Source: Chytriomyces cf. hyalinus JEL632 (taxonomy: Eukaryota; Chytridiomycota; Chytridiomycetes; Chytridiales; Chytriomycetaceae). From it: a DNA stretch of 64,000 nt. The notes beneath the pieces were generated by a model. The model was not told the DNA's origin and did not search any database. It worked only from the letters and a program-made list of their open reading frames with translations. The position numbers and the translations under genes were made by a program. The DNA lies in NCBI GenBank assembly GCA_025435555.1, contig JAIWWG010000050.1, positions 186,001-250,000 of the forward strand, written 5' to 3'. This document shows, in pieces, positions 23,232-33,411 of the stretch; positions within the stretch are counted from its first letter, which is position 1, and the number at the start of each line of letters is the position of its first letter.

Positions 23232-23276
23232 ATACAGTTAAGCGAGAAGTTTTTTATTGGACTCTTCCACGATGCA

Positions 23277-23787
23277 TTAGTCATCTAGTTCGGCGGGCAT
23301 TCGCTGCATGTGCTCCTGGTACAGCGTGGGATGCTTTGCTGCGACGCGGGCTTTGAGAAGGCTGAGAGGCAAAAAGGTGGTCAGTCAACCAACCATCATT
23401 AACCAACCATCACCAACACAGCAAACCAACGCAAGCAACCAACTCAGTTCTCGACTAACAACAAAAGGTCTTGCATTCTTCGAACGTACCGCACACGCTT
23501 GAACACATTCTCCAGATCTGACTTGAGCGTCCGCAGCATTGCCACATGTGCATCCACGCGCGCCGCGTTCCCATCAAACCGCGACGCCGAGAATGAGTTG
23601 AATGCTCGCAGCTCGCTCTCTGTTGAAGTCAGTCGGGCTATGCACTCGTCCTGCTGCTCCATAATCCCTGTCGTTCATTCTGTGTCAGTGCCACCCTTTG
23701 CTCCACACACCGCTTATCCCCACCGTCCATCTTGTCGCCAGGAACAACTTCAGCAAGTCGCTGGACAAACTGTTGCGCTGTTGCCAT
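23277..23787 (-). CDS. KXD1: KxDL-motif protein (BORC/BLOC-related)
   Basis: A small coiled-coil protein of the KxDL family, a subunit of BORC/BLOC-1-type complexes that position lysosomes or endosomes. The exons read as 23724-23787, 23490-23667 and 23277-23361. They sum to 327 bases, giving 108 aa. The start is MATAQQFVQRLAEVV; the centre is a heptad helix with LRTLKSDLENVFKRVR, containing the signature Lys-Ser-Asp-Leu; the end is LLKARVAAKHPTLYQEHMQ. The stop lies 45 bases upstream of the IBtk start on the same strand, so the two genes are tightly packed. Confidence 0.85.
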
Positions 23788-23924
23788 GATATTTGTTCAA
23801 ATTTACTTATCGGCTCTGATCAAAACAAGCCAACTCATGACCTGGCATACACATATTTATTAAGCAATCATATTATCTGCATCGTTTCTGTTCTTTGAAG
23901 TTTTGGCCTCCTTTTGGACGCCAC

Positions 23925-26668
23925 TTAATTCAACTCCCAAATCACAACTCCATCCACCTCCATTTCCTCCACAACTTCACTTCCAACCAAAGTCTCTCTC
24001 ACAATATTCCACACCTTCTCACGCCTCTCGCTGCTCAAAGCCATCAATTCATCTTGAGCTTCAGCAGCCTTAAGGTCCACATCACCAGCACGAGACCAGC
24101 GCCGTTGTCTCTGGCTCATGGTGGGGAACACCAAATCGCGAATCTGATCCATTCTCACTGTGGCATCCACGTAACGTCCATCCGTGCGCTCGTTGCGTAA
24201 TGCTTCAATCTTGTCCAAGCGTTTCCTCATTTTTTCAACCACCTCGTCAGCAATCTTTTCGGCGATTGCGTCGTTTCTTGATTCTTGGCCTCGCCGACGC
24301 ATCGAGTAAAATGCATGCGCAATCCATTGCAGAAACAAGAGTGGCAAGAGTGTCGCTGCAACCCAAAAGGAAGCCGTCATAATTTTCTCATGATGCGTAA
24401 ATGCCGCGTTTCCGCCCACACTGCCAGCTTCATTCACGCGCCGTCTTGCGGCGGCATACTTTGCTGACACAACATCAATATAGTTGGCCGCTACTTTGTA
24501 AACAGTGTCTTGAAGTAGGACCGCTTTTTCGACAGCGACTTTGGTGTTTTCAGCTGCAGTGACTTTGAGCTGTTGGTATGTGTTTTTGAGAGCTGTTGCA
24601 GAAACGACCATGGCATTTTTCAGTTCGGTCAATTGGACAATTTCTTTCTTAATGATCGGGGCGACTGTTGGAATAGAATACTCTGCAGATTGTGTGCGTG
24701 AATATAGAGGTTGCTGCACAGGCTATCAAATTTAGACTGACATTTGGAACAAGGTCAAGCACAAGAAATACCTGAACAGAAACTTCTCCGTGCGAAATTT
24801 TTTCTCCTCGTTGGAACACTTCGGCGGGACATACAGATCCAAGAAATGCAGATACAAGCGGTTTGGACGCAGCAAAGCGTACTTCAACATCGTCCTTCAA
24901 ACATGCCACAATTCGGTTTCCATGGCAAAGCGCATTCTTTGGACAAGGAATACACGAGGGCATAACGTAGAGCATGAAATCGCGCGCAGTGATAACTTCT
25001 TCCCAGTCCATTTGATTGTCGGATTTATAATGATGGAGTTGGCAAAATTGGATGGAAGATCCAGTTTCCATATACCAATTTGCAAGAAGTAATAGCGGTG
25101 GAAGAATGCAGGCATAGACGCTCAAAAACAGACATGTGCCGGAAGTTCTTGATTTGATTGACTTTCTTCGAGGGTTTCCGGAATCACGTTTTCGGTTATC
25201 ATTTGAGCCGTGGTCATATTCTGTTCCAGCAGATTCGGGTTCGTTTATACCGGCCACGGATTTGAGAATACTTCCTGATGAACAGGAATCTTCCCCGCAA
25301 TCTTTTGTTTTTCGAGTTTCACTTGGCCCGTCGGCGCCGAGTAAAGACATTCGCCTCGCTTTTTCAAGCGGGAGGTTTTTCTTTAAAGTTTTTGTCAATA
25401 GCGGGGATCCAGAAGATTGCACAACCAATGGCCCACTGCTTCCCACCGAGCTATTGCTGGAACGACGGCGAGGGTCGGGCGAAAATCGCTCGTCGTATTC
25501 TCCCTCGTCAGTCTCATCCTGCTCTCCCAACTTCCCGACACGAGGAGGGGAGTCAATTTCGTAGGCATCCAGCACGTCACTGTAGTCAGATTCAATTTCA
25601 ACAAACGATGGGTTATGCGTGCCGTCAAGCTTGGTTTCAAAGATATTTGACAACGAGGATTGAACTTGAGCGTGCACAGCGCGCTTCATTTTTGAATCAG
25701 TCAAGTGTTCCGCAGTTGAGGCGGTTTCATTAAGCGGCAAAGATTCGTATCTGGACAAAATGTCTCGAGTAATACTCATTGTCTCAGAGCTGAAACTTGC
25801 ATTGGAACTGCCAGATGTTCGTGAACGATGGCCGGTGGAAAATGCTTCGATCGTTTCGTCCTGACTGCTGCTGCTACTACTGCCACTCAGACGAAGACTG
25901 CTGTCACTGGGTAAATGGGACGTAATGTTTGATGAACGCGGGAACGTGTATTTTGGCGGGTGAAGCAGTTTCTGAGGGCTTTGAGGGGGTAGTGGGAGCG
26001 GAAGCGGCTTCATTTTTGATATGAATGCATTCTTGACGTGTTTCGCGGTCGCGTGTTTATGCACTGTATTGTTTTCATTTTCGTGTGCTTGGTCGCTGCA
26101 TGAACTTTGAATAAACGATGAGGCAGATTCGACCTTCTCTAAACTCTGACTGTCTTCAAAAAACTGTGCGCGTAAATCGTTCAGACGCGGTGTGACCTGT
26201 TTGTGATCTTTCGTATCAAGGAAATGGTGTTCATGAGTTGGTGCGAGCAAAAAAAAAAACAACAGAAACATGGATCGCCTCCGAAATGGGGCTGAGCAAA
26301 TGGAAGTTATAGATCAAGTAGTTAACACTTACATGCAGCAATGAAGTCGCTCTTTGTTGCTCCTGGATGTGTTGGATACTCGCCGGTGCATGCTTGCAGA
26401 ATGGACCGCAGTTCAAAAACCTGCGCGTGAGGAGATGGTCAGATTGGTGGTTATCGAGCATGTTTTCCATCCAGATGGTGGCGCCCCCCTGCAGCAGCTC
26501 CTTCAAACAGGCAACCCCCGCCCATTCCTTCCTCGATCTTAGTCTGTGCTGCTTTCGCTCGCTGGATGGAATGTTTGGACTCACTGTCGCATGCTTCGGG
26601 TCAAAGCCGTGTTCAAGATGCCTTGGCAATGGCGCAGACTCGTCGTCGCTTTCTTTGGCTGATAACAT
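23925..26668 (-). CDS. Inner nuclear membrane protein, Heh/Src1/Man1 family
   Basis: These proteins sit in the inner nuclear membrane, bind chromatin and guard nuclear pore quality. From the ATG at 26668, exon 1 reads RHLEHGFDPKHAT. A GTGAGTCC donor splices to VFELRSILQACTGEYPTHPG, which completes a helix-extension-helix (HeH/LEM-like) domain. A long Ser-rich nucleoplasmic region follows. The first membrane segment is GTCLFLSVYACILPPLLLLA. The lumen part holds CIPCPKNALCHGNRIVACL, the Man1-Src1 Cys pattern. A second membrane segment is FWVAATLLPLLFLQWIAHAF. The C-terminus (ALRNERTDGRYVDATVRMDQ through GVVIWELN) fits the winged-helix end. Introns lie near 26400-26575, 26250-26330 and 24690-24775. 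Confidence 0.88.
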
Positions 26669-26762
26669 GTTTTATTTTAAACTTAAATTCAAGCGTTCGG
26701 ACACGACACAGACACAAATAAAAACAAACACACTGAATAACAACATATCCTGATAATATCAG

Positions 26763-26785
26763 CCCCCCCCCCCCCCCCCCCCCCC
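26763..26785. repeat. Poly-C tract (23 C)
   Basis: An uninterrupted run of 23 C in the 176-base gap between the Heh/Src1 start and the CAP-protein stop. It is the longest C run in the window. Confidence 0.9.
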
Positions 26786-26844
26786 TCTCTATATTTCTCT
26801 AAACTAAAAACAGAACGCCTTTACGCTGAAACAAACCCCACCGC

Positions 26845-28481
26845 TCAGTACCCATTGCCAATCGTGATTCGACCCCCAGAAAGAACATTTCCTGGAGGGT
26901 AATAGTCACAATCAACAATCACACCACCACCTCCGGGACATACAATGCTCGCACATCCGATTTGCGCGCTGCGTGGGTGAATGACCTGCGAGTAATGTCC
27001 CCACGAGGCAAAAGTCGTCATGGACGCTCCGTCATCTGTTTCGGATGCATCAGATTCAGCCAGGAAGTAATTAAAAATTGAAATACTGGTTACAGTTTTG
27101 ACACTCTTGAATCCAGAGTGCAGACGCATCTATAAACGCGCTCGGTGACGCTGTTGTAGTTCCAAAGCCCCACGTCATGTACAAGTTTTGACCCACTTTG
27201 TATGGGAAGAAACTTGTAGCGGTTGTAACGTGTCTTAGGATGCATCCATCGTTGGCTCCACTAGATCCATGTTCCTGCAAAGTTCATTTTGTGAATATTA
27301 GGAGCTACAAACAAATTTACAAAAACAAAAGCAGGGGGGCACTGAACTTGAGCTCCAAGCGCGATGCTTGCGTTCCAGACCAGTGGAGTCAGCGGAGTGC
27401 TCAGACCGAGTTTTCTGGACACGTAATCGCGCACCAAGTTGTGCACATTTACCACATCTGCGGCTGGATCGGTTGTTTGCTTGTAAGTGGATACAAGCAG
27501 GTTTACTTCATTGCAATTGATGGCCGCGCCAGGATTAGTGGAGCCAACACTTGTTGTTGCAGCAGCAGCAGGCATGGCAGTTGATGCGGTTGTGCTTGTC
27601 GTAGTTGTGCTTGTTGTGGATGTGCTGGTAGTTTTTGTTGTTGTTGTTCTGGTTGTTGTTGTGAGAGTGGTTTTCGTGGTTGTAGATGTTGTCATTGATG
27701 TAGTTGATGTCATTGAGGTTGTCGTTGTCATTGAAGTTGTCGTTGTTTTTGAAGTAGTTGAAGTGGCTGTTGTCATTGACGTTGTTGTAGTGGCTGTTGT
27801 CATTGATGTAGTTGAAGTGGATGTTGTCATTGAGGTAGTTGAAGTAGCCGTTGTCGTTGAGGTTGATGAAGTGGAGGTCGTCTTTGACGTTGTTGATGTG
27901 ACCGTTGTTTTTGACGTAGTTGAGGTGGAGGTGGTCTTTGATGTTGTTGAAGTTGTGGAGGGAGAAGGCGAGGCCATTAAAGTGCTGCTAGTGCTTGTAG
28001 TTGACCTTGTAGTAGTACTTGTTGTAGTTGTAGTTTTGGCGCTAGTTGTGGAGCTTGTTGTTGTGGAGGGACTAGCAACCATATTCACGGCAGGAAGAGA
28101 GAAACCAGTGATTGATGGCGCGGCGCAAGAAAGTGTCCAGTTTTGATTATCACCCTTATTGCATGTCCAAACGCCGACTTGGTTCCCGACAACATACCTC
28201 CTGCCAAAGTTGTCCAAACAAGTAGTTGGTTTTCCAGCAGGCTTGACCAACGGTCCCTCAAAGACCCAGGAATTTGCAGTATCGCAAGCAACTGCTTTGA
28301 CGCTGGATGTAGAAATAGACAGGCACTTGTTGTCTCTGGTCACAAGCTGGCCGAGAGCATTGAGCGAGAACAATAACGCGTCGGGCGGGTTGGTGGTGAC
28401 GGACGCGGCTAGAACAAGGTTTCCGTTTACAACGCTTGCAGAGAATGGCTGCGCTGCGAGTGAAAGAGTGCACAGAGACAT
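26845..28481 (-). CDS. Secreted ricin-B-type lectin plus CAP/SCP domain protein
   Basis: A secreted protein in three parts. The N-terminus (MSLCTLSLAAQPFSAS) is a short hydrophobic leader. Next is a beta-trefoil-like segment with LVTRDNKCLSISTSSVKAV, KPTTCLDNFGRRYVVGN and GDNQNWTL, typical of ricin-B carbohydrate-binding folds. A linker of ~165 residues made of Thr/Ser/Lys repeats follows (encoded at about 27575-28065), surely O-glycosylated. The C-terminal part is a CAP (PR-1/SCP) domain: VVNVHNLVRDYVSRKLGLST, then GQNLYMTWGFG, ASWGHYSQVIHPRSAQIGCA and VDCDYYPPGNV. Family CAP domains bind sterols or act outside the cell. The last intron, near 27060-27110, could not be placed cleanly. It is divergent from the peroxidase gene. 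Confidence 0.78.
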
Positions 28482-28894
28482 TTTCGAATGTTTTTTTTTT
28501 TATTTGGAATTATTTGAGAGCGCGTTTTTTGTTTATGCATGTTTTTCGCCGGCGGAGTTTGAAAAAAATAAAATAAAATGATATGACGGCATTTGTCGGG
28601 ACCGTTACATGCATACCGCAGTTGATGAGTTGTCCGATCTCGACTCTTTTAAGGCATTGGTCCACTTGCCCACTCCAACTTGATGCGAGTGGCATCGCCT
28701 GAATGCCAGGTGCAGGTTTGTAGTACACTAGAGTGTCACTAAAGTAGCCTCATCATCATCATCATCAATATTCGCTCAAACAAGACGCCCGTCATGATGA
28801 CGCATACTCGTTGAAAGCCTCTTTGAGCCCCGCCCCCTTTGGGTCCGTATTTATTCAACATTTTCTCAATCAGGAAAAGAACCCTCAATTCCAA
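28482..28894. promoter_or_regulatory. Divergent intergenic region between two secreted-protein genes
   Basis: A 413-base gap between the CAP gene (-) and the peroxidase gene (+). It contains a T-rich run at about 28491-28501 and a CAT trinucleotide repeat at about 28751-28768. Shared control of the two is possible but not shown. Confidence 0.4.
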
Positions 28895-30134
28895 ATGTTC
28901 GTCAACTCCTTCCTGACAGCCGCCCTCTTCACACTGGCTGTCAACGCTGGCCCGGCTCTCTCAGTCGAAGATGCCCAACTGGCAACGCAAGCTCTTTCAT
29001 TCCTTATCCAGGCTCCCGGCGAGTGCCTGTTTCAATACACGGACCTTCCCGCCAACGCCCCATCACATAACATGGCCGCCCTGTGGCTCCGTGCAATCTT
29101 CCACGACTCTGGAACCTTCAACGCTTCAGACCTCACAGGCGGGCTAGACGCCTCCCTCGTGACGAACCCAGAGAGCGGCACAACAGACAACATTGGCATC
29201 CCCGAATCTGCGGCAACCCGGTTTATCCCGTCGAAAAGCCCAATCTCGAAAGCCGATATCATTGCGCTGGGAGGCATTGTAACGGTTGCAGCGTGTGGTG
29301 GTCCGCAGGTTGGGTTCCGCACGGGGCGGGACGATGCGGCGGTGTCCAACAACGCCAAACTGCTTCCGAGCGACGCCTTTGCCCCTGTTGGGACCATCAA
29401 GGCTGGGTTCCTGCGCATGGGGCTGACTGGACTGGACATGCTGGTGCTGACGACTGGCAGCCACTCAATGGGGTATGACTCATCATGACTCATCATGTTC
29501 GAATCTCACAATTTTCAAAAACCAAAAACCAAAACAGGGGCGCACATGCGGCAATCAGTCCGAATGTGACCAAGGAAAAGTTTGAGCCGTTTGACAGAAC
29601 ACCGGGCGTGTTTGACAATGACATTTTCAAGCGAGTCTTGGAGGGGAAGTGTGTGGTCCCTGTTGACTGCGCCTTTGCAAAGGACCCAGAGCTGCTTCCA
29701 TATATCCAGCAGTGAGTAGTGGCATTTACTGCGAGGGGATATCTGCGAGTGGCTCCCCTTGCTTCTATGTGATATTTGCCAGGGGATATCGGTCTAACAT
29801 CCCATGCATCCATCCATCCATCCATCCATCCAGGTACGCCAAAGATCAAGACGCCTTTTTTACCCAGTACGCAATCTCTTTCGAAAAGATGCTCAACCTG
29901 TCGCCATCTTCACTCAGCGATCCCGTCGCAATCATGATCAAGCGACATTCCAATTTAGTGGAAGAAGGCACTTGGCCACCCGCATCAGCAGCATCAGCAG
30001 CATCAACAACTGTCAGTGCAGTAGCATCCATCACCACAGCTGGCTCGGCGGCAAAGAGTTCCTCAGCAGCCACAGATATATTCATCCTCAGCAGTGTGAT
30101 TTACGCGCTTGCAACCACCCTTCTGCTGCTGTAG
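28895..30134 (+). CDS. Secreted, GPI-type heme peroxidase (fungal class II-like)
   Basis: A plant/fungal-superfamily heme peroxidase that reduces H2O2 while oxidising a donor. Exons 28895-29472, 29538-29711 and 29834-30134 sum to 1053 bases, giving 350 aa. The N-terminus (MFVNSFLTAALFTLAVNAGP) is a signal peptide. The distal site reads LWLRAIFHDSGTF, with Arg, Phe and the catalytic His; the Asp after it fits a calcium site. KADIIALGGIVTVAACGGP and VGFRTGRDDA are family blocks. The proximal His is in TTGSHSMGGAHAA, split by intron 1. The C-terminus is Ala/Ser/Thr-rich, then FILSSVIYALATTLLLL, a GPI-anchor type end. Intron 2 carries a CATC repeat before its acceptor. The donor substrate is unknown. 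Confidence 0.8.
29807..29830. repeat. (CATC)6 repeat inside peroxidase intron 2
   Basis: Six CATC units immediately precede the CAG acceptor of intron 2, forming its pyrimidine-rich tract. Confidence 0.85.
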
Positions 30135-30346
30135 AACCATTACAACGTGCACATATTGAACTTTTTCACAAATAAACGCCCCATTTTATTTTGAATAGTC
30201 AACCAACGATTACTTACACAGAGGGCAGAAAGAAGAATGTACTTTTGAACTTGTGGAAAGATAGTATACATGGGAATTTTTTTATGCCAGCAAGGCAAGA
30301 GACCTTTGCAGTGAGCTGGGGAAGGGTGGGACGCAGGGCTAATGAG

Positions 30347-30889
30347 CTAGTGCATAGACGCCCAGACACTCATCTCGACAGGAGAGTTCTGTACGTTTGG
30401 CTGGTTGGCAGCATGATTGTTGTGGTGGTTGTGCGGTGAGTACACTTTGAATTCAGTGTCTGAGACGGGAAGCGAATGCGATTTGACACTTGCACGTGGA
30501 AGTGTGGAGCGTGCCAGAGGGTCCAGCCGCGAGAGCGAGGACGGAGTAAAGAGGGAGTACGAAGGCGAGTGGCTGAGAGCCGTAGCCTCCGGATCCGCAG
30601 TCGCAGCACTCGCATGGGGATGGGTGGTGGTGTTACCAGCACTCACGTTGATTGCGCCTAGACTCGTGCCTGGGAACGTGTCTGAGCGTGTGTGAAGTGC
30701 AAAGGGGCTTGTCTCGATGTGAGCCACTGTGTTGCGACGCAGTTTGGCTTGGTTGCTGGCTGTTGCTGCTGCTGTTACTGCGTCATGCATCTCGACGCCT
30801 TCATCGATGGTTCGGCACTGGGGTGTGAATGCTGGCTGCTGGGTTGTGTGCTGCTTTACATCGAATGTGCTGCTGTGAGTTGCTCCCAT
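30347..30889 (-). CDS. Hypothetical Ser/Thr/His-rich protein
   Basis: An open frame of 180 codons from the ATG at 30889 (MGATHSSTFDVKQHTTQQPA). I do not recognise it. It is polar and probably disordered, with an Ala-rich stretch (MHDAVTAAATASNQAKLRR), several Ser-Pro and Thr-Pro sites and an Asn/His patch (HNHHNNHAANQ) near the end. The frame stays open above the ATG to about 30943 without another ATG, so it could be the last exon of a longer gene whose 5' part was not seen. A chance open frame is also possible. Confidence 0.4.
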   Translation of the reverse strand: MGATHSSTFDVKQHTTQQPAFTPQCRTIDEGVEMHDAVTAAATASNQAKLRRNTVAHIETSPFALHTRSDTFPGTSLGAINVSAGNTTTHPHASAATADPEATALSHSPSYSLFTPSSLSRLDPLARSTLPRASVKSHSLPVSDTEFKVYSPHNHHNNHAANQPNVQNSPVEMSVWASMH

Positions 30890-31584
30890 CTCCCCCGCTT
30901 TGAAATCTTTTTTTTTTCTGATTTCAGTTTCTCCCCCACACAAATAAAACCAAAAATGCCATCACCGCTATTTTCTGATTTTGGGTGGAAAACTGGGTGA
31001 GACAGAGATTGGCTTCACTAAAACATACAGCCTCAACGAGACCAGCGTTACGTGTCTCTGCCACTCCGGCCTCTAATTCACCCCCGTCCATGTTCCCTGG
31101 GGTTGCACAGCTATGCATGCTTGTCCATCATACTCTCTGACCTGGCTCAGCCCTCGCGTCAGGCAGCACTCAGGGCAACAATTGCCCGCATTCGCTTCAC
31201 TAGAACTGCTTCAAGTTCATTCCGCGTCGCTGTATCCCAACCCGAAAAAAAAAGCGGAACTGCTTGACACAAAGGTTCAATCAAATCATTCGGAAAATGC
31301 AATTCATTCTGTCATACCCCACAATTGGTACCACTGTTACAGCACACATTCTTTTGGGGGTCCTTCCCTCCTTGTGCCTTGTTTTTTACTTGTTGCCGTA
31401 TTGGGCGAGGCTGTTTGTGGGGGGAAGAAGGCAAAACGGCAGTCGCAACATTCTTCCACAGCAACACTTGTTTCCTTTTTCCTTTGCTACGTAGTTTCAC
31501 ATGGGGTTTCCCATTGGCCCTTACGCTCTCAATGTAAACCCAGATAAAAACTACTGGTAAATAGCATCACATTCCTTCTAGTTT
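30890..31584. other. Intergenic stretch, no gene seen
   Basis: About 700 bases with only short frames on both strands, none with a recognisable protein or a convincing splice pattern. Confidence 0.5.
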
Positions 31585-31925
31585 ACTTTGGTAGCTTGGT
31601 TCAACAAATCTTTTGAAAATCACAAATTGGACTCTTGCTGGCAAGTCTGGGTTGGAAATGAACCATCTTCCAAAACGCAACCAGGTCGCAGCGACCAGGC
31701 GCAATCGATTCTTGAGCCGTGTCTGCTTCATATCCGCCGGCGTAAATCAAAACTCCCTTGTATACTTCACGGAAGGGAGTCAGGTCCTTGAAATCGGCTG
31801 GACGACCGGGTTCGACCAGGTGAACGTATGCCAGGTTAAGAGGGTGTAATCTTTCCAGAACGTAGCTTCATTGGGCAACTGGGTCCGACGGTTCAAGGGC
31901 CCAAGGTGAGAACCGGATGCCGGTT
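31585..31925 (-). pseudogene. Partial, broken copy of the neighbouring old yellow enzyme gene
   Basis: Bases 31627-31925 closely match 32205-32497, the 3' half of the intact old yellow enzyme gene, with scattered substitutions and small indels. The flank 31585-31625 resembles the 3' flank of the intact gene at about 32013-32055. The copy therefore includes the downstream region but lacks the piece coding for the last ~30 residues and all of the 5' half. It lies in the same orientation, about 180 bases downstream of the intact gene. It has no start and cannot make a full enzyme. Confidence 0.85.
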
Positions 31926-32106
31926 TCGGAGGATGCTTTTCACGTAGCTTTACACTCCTGCAACTATTTACGGTGGTCCAACCAATAACAGTCATAACTA
32001 GGTCACGTTTCTTTCAGTTTACTTGGTTCAACGAATCTTGGAAATTACTTAGTTTTGTCCCCCTACTTCACTTCTCTCTACTCTTGCTACCGGCGCCGCT
32101 TCTTGA

Positions 32107-33278
32107 TCATTCTTCAAAGTTGGGGTAGTCCGTGTACCCACGCGCTGGGTCCTCAGCCGCGTAGAAAGTGGACCGATCGTACGGTGTCAATTTCCAGTCA
32201 TTCTGGATTCTTGCGGGCAAGTCTGGGTTCGAAATGAACCATCGTCCAAACGCAACCAGGTCGCAGCGACCAGACGCAATCGATTCTTGAGCCGTGTCTG
32301 CTTCGTACCCGCCGGCGTAAATCAAAACTCCCTTGTATACTTCACGGAAGGGAGTCAGGTCCTTGAAATCGGCTGGACGACCGGGTTCGACCAGGTGAAC
32401 GTATGCCAGGTTAAGAGGGTTCAACCTTTCCAGAACGTAGCTCCATTGGGCAACTGGGTCCGACGGTTCAAGGGCCCAAGGTGAGAACCGGATACCGGTT
32501 CGGTCTGCGCCAATCGCGGCAATCACAGCTTCCACGACCTCAAGAGGGAAACGGCTTCGGTTCTCGATGGAGCCACCGTATTCATCCGTCCGGGTGTTGA
32601 CCTTGTCGCTCAGAAATTGGTCCTGTCAAAATGATTGAAAAAACTGAGTTTGAGTTGCACATTCGAAATCAGGAATTGCGGAATTTGCGGAATCAAAACC
32701 GGAAGCATGCCTCAATTCGCAGCTTTGCTATTGTACAAAAGCTTACTCACCAGTAAGTAGGAGTTTGCGCCGTGAATTTCAACTCCGTCGAATCCGGCGG
32801 CAATCGCGTTCTTGGCTGCCGTCACATACGCCTGGACGTATTCCTTGAGCTCGTCTACAGACAGTTCACGGGAAGTAGGGTGACCCTCACGCTCATACAC
32901 ACTAGAAGAAGGTGGAGCGTTTCTCTGGTCCGGATCGTAGCGAGGGTGACAGTGGAAACCAATGTGCCACAGCTGCATGAAAATGACACCATTCTTGGCA
33001 TGCACGGCTTCCGTGATTGGCTTCCAGGCTTCAACTTGCTCTTGCGTGTAGATGCATGGCACCGTGTCGGCAAAACGCGTAACGGGCAGGATGGGGGTAG
33101 CCTCAGTGATGAGAAGACCGCCGTCGGAAGCTCTCTGGCCGTAGTAGTCTGCCATGAGAGCGTTGGGGATCTGGCCTTCCTTGTCGGCCCTGAGTCTGGT
33201 GAGGGGTGCCAGGGCAATGCGGTGCTTCAGAGTGAAGCGGCCGAGTTGGACGGGAGAGAAGGCAGTGGTGGTTGACAT
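32107..33278 (-). CDS. Old yellow enzyme family NADH:flavin oxidoreductase
   Basis: An FMN-dependent ene-reductase of the old yellow enzyme (OYE)/12-oxophytodienoate reductase family, which reduces activated C=C bonds with NAD(P)H. The start is the ATG at 33278 ([20 protein letters not shown]). Landmarks in order: [12 protein letters not shown] (FMN site), [40 protein letters not shown] with the substrate-binding His and Asn, then the intron, [53 protein letters not shown] and [16 protein letters not shown]. The end, [10 protein letters not shown], is the usual family C-terminus. Only one intron, about 32620-32745, is needed. It is divergent from MTR4 across 133 bases. Confidence 0.93.
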
Positions 33279-33411
33279 GTGAATTTTTTTTGGCAACTTT
33301 TTACTTTCCTCCGTCAGCTTGATGATCAGCTTGGTTTTTTTCTTTTTGTCCCAAGTTGAGATTTAAACGCATAAAAACCAGCATCACCACAGCAAAAACA
33401 CACACACGCAC
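33279..33411. promoter_or_regulatory. Shared divergent promoter, old yellow enzyme / MTR4
   Basis: The start codons are 133 bases apart on opposite strands, so this gap must serve both genes. It includes T-rich runs near 33284-33300 and 33336-33348. Confidence 0.5.

Noticed and set aside
27487-28146. Open plus-strand frame of 219 codons rich in Val
   Set aside because: It is the antisense shadow of the Thr/Ser repeat stalk of the CAP protein; the composition is an artefact of the repeats.
31613-31849. Plus-strand frame matching one at 32287-32484
   Set aside because: Both are antisense readings of the old yellow enzyme gene and its partial copy, not a repeated gene family.
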